A stretch of 64,000 nt of DNA from the NCBI RefSeq assembly GCF_030010415.1, contig NZ_JASCSA010000007.1; one strand, 5' to 3'. The position numbers and the translations under genes are program-made. This document shows, one piece after another, positions 8,932 through 17,322 of this stretch (positions are counted from its first letter, which is position 1; each line of letters opens with the position of its first letter). The notes below the pieces were generated by a model that made no database searches, was not told where the DNA came from, and worked only from the letters and a program-made list of their open reading frames with translations. The stretch is from Cobetia amphilecti. GTDB lineage: Bacteria; Pseudomonadota; Gammaproteobacteria; Pseudomonadales; Halomonadaceae.

Positions 8932-9382
8932 GCCGCTTTCCTCGTAAAAATACTGTGAGTCGTTGGTCTGGGCGATACCTCTGCGGATATTCGTCCAAAT
9001 GATGGGCGGATGATAACACCCCCTCAATACAGGCGTCATGCACCCCCGCCTCTACGCGGGCGCGCCAGCGAGCGCTTGCTGCGAACACTGTGCGATATCT
9101 CTGCGCTCAGTGCGAGTCTCGGCGGCCTGTTTTTGTACTCGTCATGGCGCGGGATGACAGTGATTAAACGTTTGTTTGATTTTCGGATCGCAAGCTGCCA
9201 TTCTGTCGTGGCTGTTTGAGTTGGTGTAGGCGCGTGCCGCGAGGCAGGCGCCTTTTTTTGTGCCCAGCCCTTCCTGCGCCGCCAGCCCCGGATGGGCTGT
9301 ACGCCACATGGCGCAGCCCGATGCAGGCGCATCTGCTAGACTCCGCGCGTGATTTTCCTGCCCGTTGCTATCGGAACTGCTG
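8932..9382. other. 451-base intergenic region, fabY side to TrmB-like gene
   Basis: Holds the leftward fabY promoter region (8932 to about 9060), a stand-alone rightward terminator at 9228-9259, and a second hairpin at 9294-9319 (GGGCTG with CAGCCC). A TAGACT hexamer at 9337-9342 is a possible -10 element for the rightward methyltransferase gene. A 21-codon open frame, 9153-9218, ends just before the terminator. No established gene was recognised here. Confidence 0.5.
9228..9259 (+). terminator. Intrinsic terminator with no recognised upstream gene
   Basis: AGGCGC and TGCC pair with GGCA and GCGCCT around a GCGA tetraloop, with a G-G mismatch, followed by seven T residues (9253-9259). The nearest rightward gene lies downstream, so the terminator must end a short unrecognised transcript starting somewhere in about 9040-9200. 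Confidence 0.7.
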
Positions 9383-10072
9383 ATGTACGCCAACTCCCGC
9401 CAGATCGATTCCCCCCAGACCGGCCCCCACGAGGATATCGAGCGTCGCGTGCGCCGTGCGATGGCGCATCCGCTGCGCAAACCCGTGGCGGAGCATACCC
9501 GCGAAGCGTTCCTGCAAGCGCAACAGTGGTTGTCGGCTCAGGCGAAGCCCCTGTGGCTGGACAGTGGCTGCGGCGTCGGGCGATCGACCCGTCAGCTGGC
9601 ACTGGCGCATCCGGATCATGCCGTCATCGGCGTGGACCGCAGCGAAGACCGCCTCAGCCGCAAGCATGGCGAGCTGCCGGACAACGCCTTGCTGGTGCGC
9701 GCAGACCTCGTCGACTTCTGGCGCCTGGCGCTCGCCGCGGGCTGGGCACCTGCGCATCACACCCTGCTGTACCCCAATCCTTATCCCAAGGCGCGCCATC
9801 TCAAGATGCGCTGGCAGGGCCACCCGGTGTTTCCGATCATCATGGCGCTGGGCGGTCAGCTTGAGCTGCGCACCAACTGGGAGATCTACGCCCGGGAATT
9901 CGCCCAGGCCATCGGGCATGCCACCGGTGTCGAGGTGACGGCGCACGCCTTCGAGCCGCAGGGTGATTATCTGACGCACTTCGAGCGCAAGTATCACGAG
10001 TCTGGCCAGGCGCTGTGGCGACTCGAATGCCAGCTTGAACACACGCCCGAGCGCTACCCGCTGCAGGTCTGA
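9383..10072 (+). CDS. TrmB-like SAM-dependent methyltransferase
   Basis: A 229-residue class I methyltransferase of the TrmB/Methyltransf_4 family, whose best-known member makes 7-methylguanosine at tRNA position 46. The SAM-binding loop is SGCGVGRS (residues 61-68) and the substrate loop reads PNPYPKARH (131-139), where classical TrmB has PDPWPKKRH. This variant loop suggests a paralogue rather than housekeeping TrmB. The start is the ATG at 9383; a TTG six codons earlier is possible. It converges with the LysR gene, with only six bases between the two stop codons. Confidence 0.8.
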   Translation: MYANSRQIDSPQTGPHEDIERRVRRAMAHPLRKPVAEHTREAFLQAQQWLSAQAKPLWLDSGCGVGRSTRQLALAHPDHAVIGVDRSEDRLSRKHGELPDNALLVRADLVDFWRLALAAGWAPAHHTLLYPNPYPKARHLKMRWQGHPVFPIIMALGGQLELRTNWEIYAREFAQAIGHATGVEVTAHAFEPQGDYLTHFERKYHESGQALWRLECQLEHTPERYPLQV

Positions 10073-10078
10073 CGCGAT

Positions 10079-11005
10079 TCACGCCGGTGGCAGGTTCTGG
10101 TTGGCGATAGCGGCGTGGCTGTTGTGGAAGGTGTCGCGCAGTGACTGGCGCAGCCAGCTGGCCGCGGGGCCGCGAGGGCTGTCGCGGCGCGAGATCAGTT
10201 CGATATCGATGTCGGCGGTGGCGCCCAGCGCACTCAAGTCCAGAATCTTCAGGCGTTGCTGGAAGGGCGGGTAGTGGGCGATATGGCGCGGAACCTGCGC
10301 CCAGCCCAGTCCGCGCGTCGTAAGCTCAGCCATCGCATAGAAGCTGTTGAGCTGCCAGAAGCGCTGTGAGCGCGGTCCCTCGTGGCCGGGTTCCAGTTGC
10401 TGGCGTTGGCCGATCATCAGCTGGCGGTGATCGGCCAGATCACTGTGGGTCGGGCTCTCGAGCTGGGCCAGCGGGTGATCGCGTGCCACGATCAGCACCT
10501 GCTCCAGTCGCCCCAGCGCCTCGCGCTCCAGCGCCATGACACCCAGCGGCTGATAGAACAGGATGCCGAGGTTGGCCTGGTGCTGCTCCACCCAGCGGGC
10601 CACCTCATCCTGCGCGCCATTGAGCAGATTCAGCATCAGCGTCGGGTATTGCACCGCCATCTTTTCCAGTACCGCCATCACCGGCGGCATCTCTACCAGC
10701 GCCTCATCGATCGCCAGCGTCAGGCTGGCTTCCAGCCCCTGGCTGAGGGTGCGGGCGCGTGCCTCCAGGCGCTGGCACTGCACCAGCACGCTGTTGGCTT
10801 CATGCAGCATGGCCTCGCCCGCGGGCGTCAGCACCGGCGTGCGAGGGCCGCGATCGAACAGCTCGCAGCCCAGGTCCAGCTCCAGATTGGCGATGGCGGT
10901 GCTGACCGCGGACTGCGCGCGCCCCAGACGCCGCGCCGCCGCCGAGAACGAGCCCGCCTCCGCCACGCAGCGCAGTGTCTGCAGTTGCTCCAGTGTCCAG
11001 TTCAT
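10079..11005 (-). CDS. LysR-family regulator, likely of the adjacent efflux operon
   Basis: A 308-residue LysR-type transcription factor. An N-terminal winged helix-turn-helix (about residues 4-62, with FSAAARRLGRAQSAVS) is followed by a periplasmic-binding-protein-like effector domain (about 90-295). It is divergent from the PACE-SMR efflux operon, and a LysR-type box (ATC-N9-GAT) lies in the shared upstream region at 11029-11043. PACE transporter genes often sit beside a divergent LysR gene, so control of that operon is a reasonable inference. The inducing ligand is unknown; biocides or polyamines would be candidates. Confidence 0.9.
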   Translation of the reverse strand: MNWTLEQLQTLRCVAEAGSFSAAARRLGRAQSAVSTAIANLELDLGCELFDRGPRTPVLTPAGEAMLHEANSVLVQCQRLEARARTLSQGLEASLTLAIDEALVEMPPVMAVLEKMAVQYPTLMLNLLNGAQDEVARWVEQHQANLGILFYQPLGVMALEREALGRLEQVLIVARDHPLAQLESPTHSDLADHRQLMIGQRQQLEPGHEGPRSQRFWQLNSFYAMAELTTRGLGWAQVPRHIAHYPPFQQRLKILDLSALGATADIDIELISRRDSPRGPAASWLRQSLRDTFHNSHAAIANQNLPPA

Positions 11006-11028
11006 TGCCTCGCCTCGCGCCTTGATCT

Positions 11029-11043
11029 ATCTGAATAATAGAT
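11029..11043. promoter_or_regulatory. LysR-type operator between regulator and efflux operon
   Basis: The inverted repeat ATCT-N7-AGAT (11029-11032 and 11040-11043) fits both the T-N11-A and the ATC-N9-GAT rules for LysR boxes. It lies 24 bases upstream of the LysR start. A TAGAAT hexamer at 11076-11081, with TTTAAA at 11054-11059, is a possible promoter for the efflux operon. Confidence 0.5.
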
Positions 11044-11146
11044 GGATACCAACTTTAAACCATCTTGTATCTCTCTAGAATGCCTCCTCCATCCGCGTCG
11101 TTCAGCCCATTCGGCATCACGCGCGGTGATCGAGAGGAGGTATGAC

Positions 11147-11596
11147 ATGCGTTCCAAGAAAGAACGTCTGGCCCAGGCAGGATTGCTGGAATTGGGCGGC
11201 ATCCTGATCGTGGCGCCGCTGTCGGCACTGGTCACGGGGCATGACCTGGCGAGCATGGGCAGCCTGGCGGTGGTGATGTCCACACTGGCGGTGATCTGGA
11301 GTACGGTCTGGAACTGGATGTTCGACCGCTGGGTGCCGACCCGCCAGCGCAGCGCGACCCAGCGCATCGCTCAGGCACTCGGCTTCGAGCTCGGCCTGGT
11401 ACTGGTGACCGTCTTCATCGTGGCCGCCTGGCTCGACCTGGGGCTGTGGCAGGCATTGCTGCTGGATCTGGGCTTCGTTGCCTTCTTCCTGGTCTGGGCC
11501 ATGATCTTCAATCCGCTGTTCGATGCCGTGATGAGTCGTCTGCTGGCGCGCAAGGCCGCGCGTGAGCAGCAGCTGGCCCCCCACAATACGAGGTGA
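11147..11596 (+). CDS. PACE-family (AceI-like) efflux transporter
   Basis: A 149-residue, four-helix proton-coupled exporter made of two bacterial transmembrane pair domains. The family exports biocides such as chlorhexidine, and short-chain diamines have been proposed as natural substrates. The membrane-embedded acidic residue is present in LLELGG (about residue 16), matching E15 of AceI. The start at 11147 has an excellent ribosome site, GAGAGGAGG, six bases upstream; a longer frame from 11042 lacks one. The SMR gene follows after four bases, so the two form an operon, divergent from a LysR gene. Confidence 0.9.
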   Translation: MRSKKERLAQAGLLELGGILIVAPLSALVTGHDLASMGSLAVVMSTLAVIWSTVWNWMFDRWVPTRQRSATQRIAQALGFELGLVLVTVFIVAAWLDLGLWQALLLDLGFVAFFLVWAMIFNPLFDAVMSRLLARKAAREQQLAPHNTR

Positions 11597-11600
11597 TTCG

Positions 11601-11930
11601 ATGAGTTATGTCTTCCTGGCAGTGGCCATATTGGCAGAGGTCATCGCGACTAGCGCGCTCAAGGCCTCCGAGTCCTTTTCGCGACTCGGCCCCAGCGTGA
11701 TCGTGGTGGTGGGCTATGGAATCGCCTTCTATTTCCTGACGCTGGTACTGCGTGATCTGCCGCTGGGCGTGACCTATGCGGTGTGGTCCGGGCTCGGCAT
11801 CGTGCTGGTCACCGTGTTCGGTGCGGTGGTCTATCGCGAGATGCCGGATCTGCCGGCCATCCTGGGGCTGGCGATGATCGTGGGCGGTGTCGCCGTCCTG
11901 CATCTGTTTTCCAGCGCCAGTCCTCATTAA
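11601..11930 (+). CDS. Small multidrug resistance (SMR) efflux protein
   Basis: A 109-residue, four-helix protein of the EmrE/QacE type, which works as a dimer in the inner membrane and exchanges protons for cationic drugs, quaternary ammonium compounds or guanidinium. The essential membrane glutamate is E13 in ILAEVIATS, equivalent to E14 of EmrE. The ATG at 11601 is preceded by AGGTGA. It starts four bases after the PACE gene stop, suggesting coupled translation and joint control by the upstream LysR protein. Whether it is a drug exporter or a guanidinium exporter cannot be decided from sequence alone. Confidence 0.93.
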   Translation: MSYVFLAVAILAEVIATSALKASESFSRLGPSVIVVVGYGIAFYFLTLVLRDLPLGVTYAVWSGLGIVLVTVFGAVVYREMPDLPAILGLAMIVGGVAVLHLFSSASPH

Positions 11931-11997
11931 GCTAGGGGCATCACGGCGCCTCCCGGCTGTGACATGGATGCTCACCGACGACGTCACTGGATGCCTC

Positions 11998-13548
11998 ATG
12001 CCCCTATTTCGCACTGCACCGACCTCTGCGCGACCCTCCCGACTGTCTCCTCTGTTGCCCTTGCTGAAGGCAGCGCGCCCCGCAGCAGCAGGCAAGTCGC
12101 TGCGTTTCACGCGCTCGCTGCGCCGACTGGCCATGGCGGCCGGTGCGACGCTTGTCGTGGCGGGCCCGGCGCAGGCGGCGGGCTTTGACAACCTGACGCG
12201 ACTGACTGACAAGGGCTTCATCGTCAGTGCCCAGGCGCGCATGCTCGATACCGGCGAGACGCTGGCCTCGGTCAACCCCGACCAGCAACTGACGCCGGCT
12301 TCGCTGTCCAAGCTCTATATCGCCGGTGCGGCGCTGGACCGTTTCGGCCCGCAGTACCGTTTCTCCACGCGTCTGCGCAGCACGGGCACGATCAGCGGCG
12401 GCGTCTTGACCGGTGACCTGGTGCTCGAGGGCAGCGGCGACCCGGCGCTGACCAGTGAAGAGCTGTGGCGTCTGACCGAGGAGCTGCGCTTTCGGGGCAT
12501 CCGCCGCGTCGAAGGGCGCCTGTTGATCAGTCAGTGGCGCTTCGGGCCGGTGCCCTGCATCAGTACCGATCGCTGCAATGCCTCGCGGCGTTCCAGCAAT
12601 GCCTATGATGCGCTGCTGTCGTCCGCGGCCAGCAACTATGCCAGTTGGTGCGTGAAGGTGATGCCGGGCGCGGGCAGTCAGGCGCCGGCGCGACTGGCCA
12701 GCTGCGACACCACCCAGCCCACCGAGATCTTCGACAACCAGGTCACCACGGTCGGCGCGGGGGGCAAGAGCGCCATCAATGCCCGCCGCACCACCAGCAA
12801 CGGTCGCGATACGCTGGTCGTCACCGGCACCATCGCCGCCGACAGCCAGCCGCGCAGCATCTACCGCGCCGTCTCCAATCCTGCGCTGTACACCGGTGAG
12901 CTGATGCGTGACATCCTGGCGCGCGCCGGGATCACGGTGACCGGCGGGGTGGACATCACCTCGACGGCGCCGCCCTCCAGCGCCGCGCAGCTCGGTAGTG
13001 TCGAAGGCAAGCCGATGCAGGAGTTGCTGACGCGCATGCTCAACTACTCCAACAACTTCATGGCGGACCAGCTGACGCTGGCGCTGGTCGGCGGCAGTCA
13101 GGCCACCTTGCGCCAGGGCGGCGCCAAGCTCGAGACCTTCGCCAGCGCGATTCCCGGTCACGGCCCGCTGACGATGTATTCCGGCAGCGGCCTGACCTCC
13201 CAGAACCGCACCAGCGTCAGTGGGCTGGTGGCGTTGCTCGACAGCATGTATCACCGCCCGGCGCTGTTCCCCACCTTCGTGGCGGGCCTGCAGGCACCGG
13301 TCAATGGCCCGATGCGCTTCATCCGCCGTGGCAGCGAGACCTTCCGCAATCACGTGATGGTCAAGACGGGCACGCTCAACAACCCGGTGCCGGTGCGCGC
13401 TATCTCGGGATACTTCCGCACGCAAAGTGGCCGCTGGGGCGCCTTCGCGGTGATGGTCAACGGCCGGGCGGCGGTGCCTTATCTGTCCTGGCCGCAGGTG
13501 CTGGATCCGGTCGCCGAGGACCTGACCGCGATGATCGAGCGCAACTGA
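11998..13548 (+). CDS. dacB: D-alanyl-D-alanine carboxypeptidase/endopeptidase (PBP4)
   Basis: A 516-residue periplasmic peptidase of the S13 family that trims pentapeptides and cuts cross-links in peptidoglycan. All three penicillin-binding motifs are visible: SLSK within PASLSKLY (about residues 101-104), SNN in YSNNFM (about 351), and KTG in VKTGTLNN (about 456). A signal sequence with an arginine-rich start ends near residue 60 at AQAAG. The start at 11998 gives a long n-region; an internal start may be used. It lies 67 bases after the SMR gene and is followed by a strong terminator at 13571-13604. Confidence 0.94.
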   Translation: MPLFRTAPTSARPSRLSPLLPLLKAARPAAAGKSLRFTRSLRRLAMAAGATLVVAGPAQAAGFDNLTRLTDKGFIVSAQARMLDTGETLASVNPDQQLTPASLSKLYIAGAALDRFGPQYRFSTRLRSTGTISGGVLTGDLVLEGSGDPALTSEELWRLTEELRFRGIRRVEGRLLISQWRFGPVPCISTDRCNASRRSSNAYDALLSSAASNYASWCVKVMPGAGSQAPARLASCDTTQPTEIFDNQVTTVGAGGKSAINARRTTSNGRDTLVVTGTIAADSQPRSIYRAVSNPALYTGELMRDILARAGITVTGGVDITSTAPPSSAAQLGSVEGKPMQELLTRMLNYSNNFMADQLTLALVGGSQATLRQGGAKLETFASAIPGHGPLTMYSGSGLTSQNRTSVSGLVALLDSMYHRPALFPTFVAGLQAPVNGPMRFIRRGSETFRNHVMVKTGTLNNPVPVRAISGYFRTQSGRWGAFAVMVNGRAAVPYLSWPQVLDPVAEDLTAMIERN

Positions 13549-13570
13549 GCTCCTGATCGCGAGCGCACGA

Positions 13571-13604
13571 CACGAAAGCCCCGCCGATTGGCGGGGCTTT
13601 CGTG
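13571..13604 (+). terminator. Terminator after dacB
   Basis: A 15-bp perfect stem (13571-13585 with 13590-13604) around a GATT tetraloop, 23 bases after the dacB stop. The distal part of the stem contains CTTTCG in place of a pure T run. Confidence 0.8.
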
Positions 13605-13626
13605 TTCATGGCCTGAGTGACAGACA

Positions 13627-13652
13627 CAAAAAACCCCGCCCGAAGGCGGGGT
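13627..13652 (-). terminator. Leftward intrinsic terminator after acuI
   Basis: On the minus strand the CCCCGCC/GGCGGGG stem with a TTCG loop is followed by six T residues (the AAAAAA at about 13627-13632 on the plus strand). It lies about 200 bases beyond the acuI stop and back-to-back with the dacB terminator. Confidence 0.75.
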
Positions 13653-13852
13653 GGTCCTCCACACGCCCGGCATGGCTGAGGGGAGGGCACTCGGGACGCT
13701 CGACAGGGCGCAACGAGATAACAAGAGCATAGCGTTGTGTGACGGCGTTGGCTAACGCCAAAATCGCTATTGCACCGCAACAATCAAGGACTTGAAGCGT
13801 TTTTGGCGCTGCGAGGGCAAATTTTCCGTCGCGGGTCGTGCGTCGAGTGTCT

Positions 13853-14830
13853 TCAGCGCGTCGGGTCGAGCAGCACACGACCGCTGACGCGTCCGTCGAT
13901 CATCGCCTCGGCGCGTTCGGCGAGGCTTTCCAGGCCGACCGTCTCGAGCTGCATCTGGGCGTGCATCTCGTCCGGCAGGTCGGCCAGACGCTGCCAGACC
14001 TTTTGACGGCGTTCGGCATTGATCATGACGCTATCGACGCCCAGCAACGAGACACCGCGCAGGATGAACGGCATCACGCTGGTGGGCAGGTCGGCGCCCG
14101 CCGCGAGGCCCACGGCCGCCACCTTGCCATCGTAATTCATCTGCGCCAGCAGATTGGCCAGCACCTGGCCACCGGCGGTATCCACGGCGCCTGCCCAGCG
14201 GCTCTTTTCCAGCGGACGGCCCTTGTCCTCGAAATCACTGCGCAGATGGACCTCGCTCGCGCCCAGTGACTCGAGCCATTCGCGCTGCTCGGCCTTGCCG
14301 CTGACCGCGTGAACCTCGAAACCTTGTCTGGCCAGCATCTGCACGGCCCAGCTGCCGACCCCGCCGGTGGCGCCGGTGACGATCACCGGGCCCTGCTCGG
14401 GCGTCAGGCCGGCCTCCTCGAGACGCATCACGCACAGCATGGCGGTCAGGCCGGCGGTGCCGAAGGCCATGGCCTGCTCGGCGCTCAGATTGGCGGGGCG
14501 CTTGACCAGCCACTCGGGCTTGACGCGCATGCGCTCGGCCAGGCCGCCCCAATGGCGCTCGCCCACGCCCCAGCCGGTCAGGAGGACCTCATCGCCCGGC
14601 TGATAGTCCGGCGAGTCGGAAGCCTCGACGCGTCCCGCGAAATCGATGCCCGGCACGAAGGGCAGCTCGCGAACGATCTTGCCACGGCCGGTGATGGCCA
14701 GCGCGTCCTTGTAGTTGAGCCCGGAACGCTCGATGGCCACCGTGACAGGCAGGTCAGGTAGCTGATCGTCGGAAAGGTCGACGACTCGGGCGCGAGGTGT
14801 CTCTTCGTGCAGCATCAGTGCGCGGGACAT
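13853..14830 (-). CDS. acuI: Acrylyl-CoA reductase (YhdH/AcuI family)
   Basis: A 325-residue medium-chain dehydrogenase/reductase lacking the zinc ligands of alcohol dehydrogenases. AcuI reduces acryloyl-CoA to propionyl-CoA with NADPH, which detoxifies acrylate and its CoA ester. The nucleotide-binding loop GATGGVGSWAV lies near residues 151-161, and the N-terminal SGLNYKDALAITG block (36-48) is characteristic. In marine bacteria the enzyme often serves dimethylsulfoniopropionate breakdown, but no DMSP lyase is in the window. It is downstream of nhaB on the same strand, separated by about 200 bases and a GC-rich hairpin, so probably has its own promoter. Confidence 0.93.
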   Translation of the reverse strand: MSRALMLHEETPRARVVDLSDDQLPDLPVTVAIERSGLNYKDALAITGRGKIVRELPFVPGIDFAGRVEASDSPDYQPGDEVLLTGWGVGERHWGGLAERMRVKPEWLVKRPANLSAEQAMAFGTAGLTAMLCVMRLEEAGLTPEQGPVIVTGATGGVGSWAVQMLARQGFEVHAVSGKAEQREWLESLGASEVHLRSDFEDKGRPLEKSRWAGAVDTAGGQVLANLLAQMNYDGKVAAVGLAAGADLPTSVMPFILRGVSLLGVDSVMINAERRQKVWQRLADLPDEMHAQMQLETVGLESLAERAEAMIDGRVSGRVLLDPTR

Positions 14831-14980
14831 GGCTGTCTCCTTGTGGATGGCGTTGGTGTTGGCGGTCTTCCTGCTTGAAGGGTGTCACGGCGTCTGATCG
14901 AGACGCGTCATCTCACAGTGCCTGCAAGCGACGCTGTGGGGAAGCCTCGCGATATCGACATTGGGATGAGGCTGACGCAA

Positions 14981-15012
14981 CCGGGGCCAGCCGGAGGTGC
15001 GGCTGGCCCCGG
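14981..15012 (-). terminator. GC-rich hairpin after nhaB
   Basis: A 12-bp perfect stem (14981-14992 with 15001-15012) and an 8-base loop, 17 bases beyond the nhaB stop. No T run follows on the minus strand, so termination may need Rho or the hairpin may only stabilise the end of the messenger. Confidence 0.55.
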
Positions 15013-15028
15013 GAACAGGAGGCGCTGA

Positions 15029-16561
15029 CTAGATGAAGCTGCGCACGGTGGCCAGCCCGACCAGCGTCATCAGCACCGTGTAGGGCAGCGCCATCCACAC
15101 CATGCGCCCGTAGGAGAGCCTGACCAGTGGCGCGATGGCGGAGGTGAGCAGAAAGAGGAACGCCGCCTGGCCGTTGGGGGTCGCAACGCTGGGCAGGTTG
15201 GTGCCGGTGTTCACCGCGACCGCCAGCGCATGGAAGTGCTCGCGGCTGATATTGCCGGCCACGAACTCGTTCTTGACCTGGGTGATGTACACCGTGGCCA
15301 CGAAGACATTGTCCGAGATGGCCGAGAGCAGCCCGTTGGCCAGAAACAGCGCGCCGGCCTGTTCCTCGATGGGCAGACTCAGTACCCATTGGATGAACGG
15401 CTGGAACAGATGCTGCTCGTGGATGACCGCGACGATGGTGAAGAACACCACCAGCAGCGAGGTGAAGGGCAGCGATTCCTGGAAGGCGCGGCCGATCTGG
15501 TGCTCATCGGTGATGCCATTGCCGGCGGTCAGCAGGATGATCACCGCCAGCCCGATCAGCCCGACCTCTGCCATGTGCAGTGCCAGCGCCAGTACCAGCA
15601 GCACGGCCACCACGGCCTGCACGATCAGCGCGGCGCGTTCCCGCGGCGTGCGCCGTGAATCCTGATGATGATCATAATCCTCGAGAATGCGTCGTACGCT
15701 GGCAGGCAGGCGCTGGCCGTAGCCGAACCAGCGGCCACGCTCCAGCAGCACGCACAGGGCGAGTCCGGCGAAGAAGGTCGGCACGGTGACCGGCGCCATG
15801 GCGAGGAAGAAGTCGATGAAGTCCCATTCGGCGGCCTTGGCGATCACCAGATTCTGCGGCTCGCCGATCATGGTGCTGACGCCTCCCAGCGCGGTCCCCA
15901 CCGCGCCATGCATCAGCAGCGAGCGCAGAAAGCCGCGGAAATCCTCGAGGTCTTCACTGTGTACGGCCTCGACGCTGACATCGTTGGCATGGTCATGCTG
16001 GGTATCGAAATGCTTGCCCGAGGCCACCTTGTGATAGACGGAGTAGAAGCCCACCGCGATGCCGATGATCACCGCCGTCACCGTCAAGGCGTCGAGAAAG
16101 GCGGACAGCAGGGCGCTGGAGAGACAGAACATCAGCGACAGCCAGGTCTTGGAGCGCACGCCGAGGATGATCTTGGTGAAGGCATACAGCAGCAGCGGCT
16201 TCATGAAGTAGATGCCGGCCACCATGAACATCAGCAGCAGGATCACCGGCAGGTTGCGCTCCATCTCCTGCATGATGGCCTCCGGCGAGGCCATGCCGAT
16301 GACGACGGCCTCCAGCGCCAGCAGACCGCCCGGCTGGAGGGGATAGCACTTGAGCGCCATCGCCAGCGTGAAGATGAATTCCCCCAGCAGCAGCCAGCCG
16401 ACGATCACGCCACCTTGCGGGCCGCTGAACCACAGCAGCAGCGGATTGGTGATCAGAAACAGGCACATCAGCTGCTTGTACCAGCGTGGCGACTGGCCGA
16501 GGAAGTTGCGCGCCAGTCCGCGGCTGAGCGTCTGGCGTGTGTCGTGTGATAGCGAAGGCAT
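15029..16561 (-). CDS. nhaB: Na+/H+ antiporter NhaB
   Basis: A 510-residue inner-membrane antiporter that expels sodium in exchange for protons; E. coli NhaB has 513. Family blocks are very well conserved: NFLGQSPRWYK near residue 19, EFIFTLAMALKCYPL, GMASPEAI, MIGEPQNLVIAKAA, and the C-terminal NTGTNLPSVATPNGQAAFLF. The start is the ATG at 16559-16561; longer readings run into the dgkA promoter region and carry low-complexity sequence. It is divergent from dgkA. The gene fits a salt-tolerant organism, although NhaB is also found in non-marine bacteria. Confidence 0.96.
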   Translation of the reverse strand: MPSLSHDTRQTLSRGLARNFLGQSPRWYKQLMCLFLITNPLLLWFSGPQGGVIVGWLLLGEFIFTLAMALKCYPLQPGGLLALEAVVIGMASPEAIMQEMERNLPVILLLMFMVAGIYFMKPLLLYAFTKIILGVRSKTWLSLMFCLSSALLSAFLDALTVTAVIIGIAVGFYSVYHKVASGKHFDTQHDHANDVSVEAVHSEDLEDFRGFLRSLLMHGAVGTALGGVSTMIGEPQNLVIAKAAEWDFIDFFLAMAPVTVPTFFAGLALCVLLERGRWFGYGQRLPASVRRILEDYDHHQDSRRTPRERAALIVQAVVAVLLVLALALHMAEVGLIGLAVIILLTAGNGITDEHQIGRAFQESLPFTSLLVVFFTIVAVIHEQHLFQPFIQWVLSLPIEEQAGALFLANGLLSAISDNVFVATVYITQVKNEFVAGNISREHFHALAVAVNTGTNLPSVATPNGQAAFLFLLTSAIAPLVRLSYGRMVWMALPYTVLMTLVGLATVRSFI

Positions 16562-16848
16562 GGGCAGTTCCCGGCGTTGATTTGTTGTTGTTGGAGGACG
16601 GGATCGGCAATGCCGCTTCAGCGCGTGCTTTGCTATCATCGCCGCCGTCATCGAGCGCCTGGCGGTATTAGAGCACGCCCGTCGATGAGGTCTCGGGTAG
16701 CCTTTGGTCGTGAAAATCGCGCAGGCAGCGCTGCGCTGTCGCTGGCCGGTGTGCTGCGAGCTCTCCCGAGGCGTGTTGCTGGCAGACGTCGTCCGATTGA
16801 AAGATCGGCCTTTGCAGCCTCCGTGCTGCTTCTGTACGAGACCCGAAG

Positions 16849-17220
16849 ATGAAATCACGGCATACCGGCTTGACCCACCTCAAGCATTCCGCGCGTTACT
16901 CGCTCAAGGGCCTCAAGGCCGCCTGGAGCAACGAAGAGGCCTTCCGCCAGGAGATCGTGCTGTGCGCCTTGCTGCTGCCGTTTGCCTGGTGGATTGGCGA
17001 CTCGCATGTCGAGTGGCTGCTGCTGGTCGGCTCCACGCTGATCGTGCTGATGGTCGAACTGCTCAACTCGGCGGTGGAATCCGCGATTGACCGCATCGGC
17101 CCGGAATTCCATGAGCTGTCCGGGCGCGCCAAGGACATGGGCTCGGCGGCGGTGATGATCAGCCTGATCTTCGCTGGCCTGACCTGGGGCACCTTGCTCT
17201 ACGACAAGCTGTTCGGCTGA
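16849..17220 (+). CDS. dgkA: Diacylglycerol kinase (DgkA)
   Basis: A 123-residue, three-helix inner-membrane enzyme that phosphorylates diacylglycerol to phosphatidic acid. This recycles the lipid left when membrane-derived glucans or LPS are decorated. The conserved amphipathic stretch NEEAFRQE (about residues 28-35) and the catalytic segment VELLNSAVESAIDRIG (about 69-84) are intact, and length matches the family. It is divergent from nhaB and is followed 102 bases later by glnE. No two-component genes are nearby to hint at regulation. Confidence 0.95.
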   Translation: MKSRHTGLTHLKHSARYSLKGLKAAWSNEEAFRQEIVLCALLLPFAWWIGDSHVEWLLLVGSTLIVLMVELLNSAVESAIDRIGPEFHELSGRAKDMGSAAVMISLIFAGLTWGTLLYDKLFG

Positions 17221-17322
17221 GCGACCAAGCCACGACCACATCAATGAAAGGGGGCGGCGGGCAGGCCGTGTCATGTGCCTGCGGCCTCCGTTATGCTGAG
17301 GGCTGGATCGAAGGAGACGACC

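Noticed and set aside
12004..13425. 473-codon open frame antisense to dacB
   Set aside because: Shadow of the PBP4 gene, whose three catalytic motifs are all intact.
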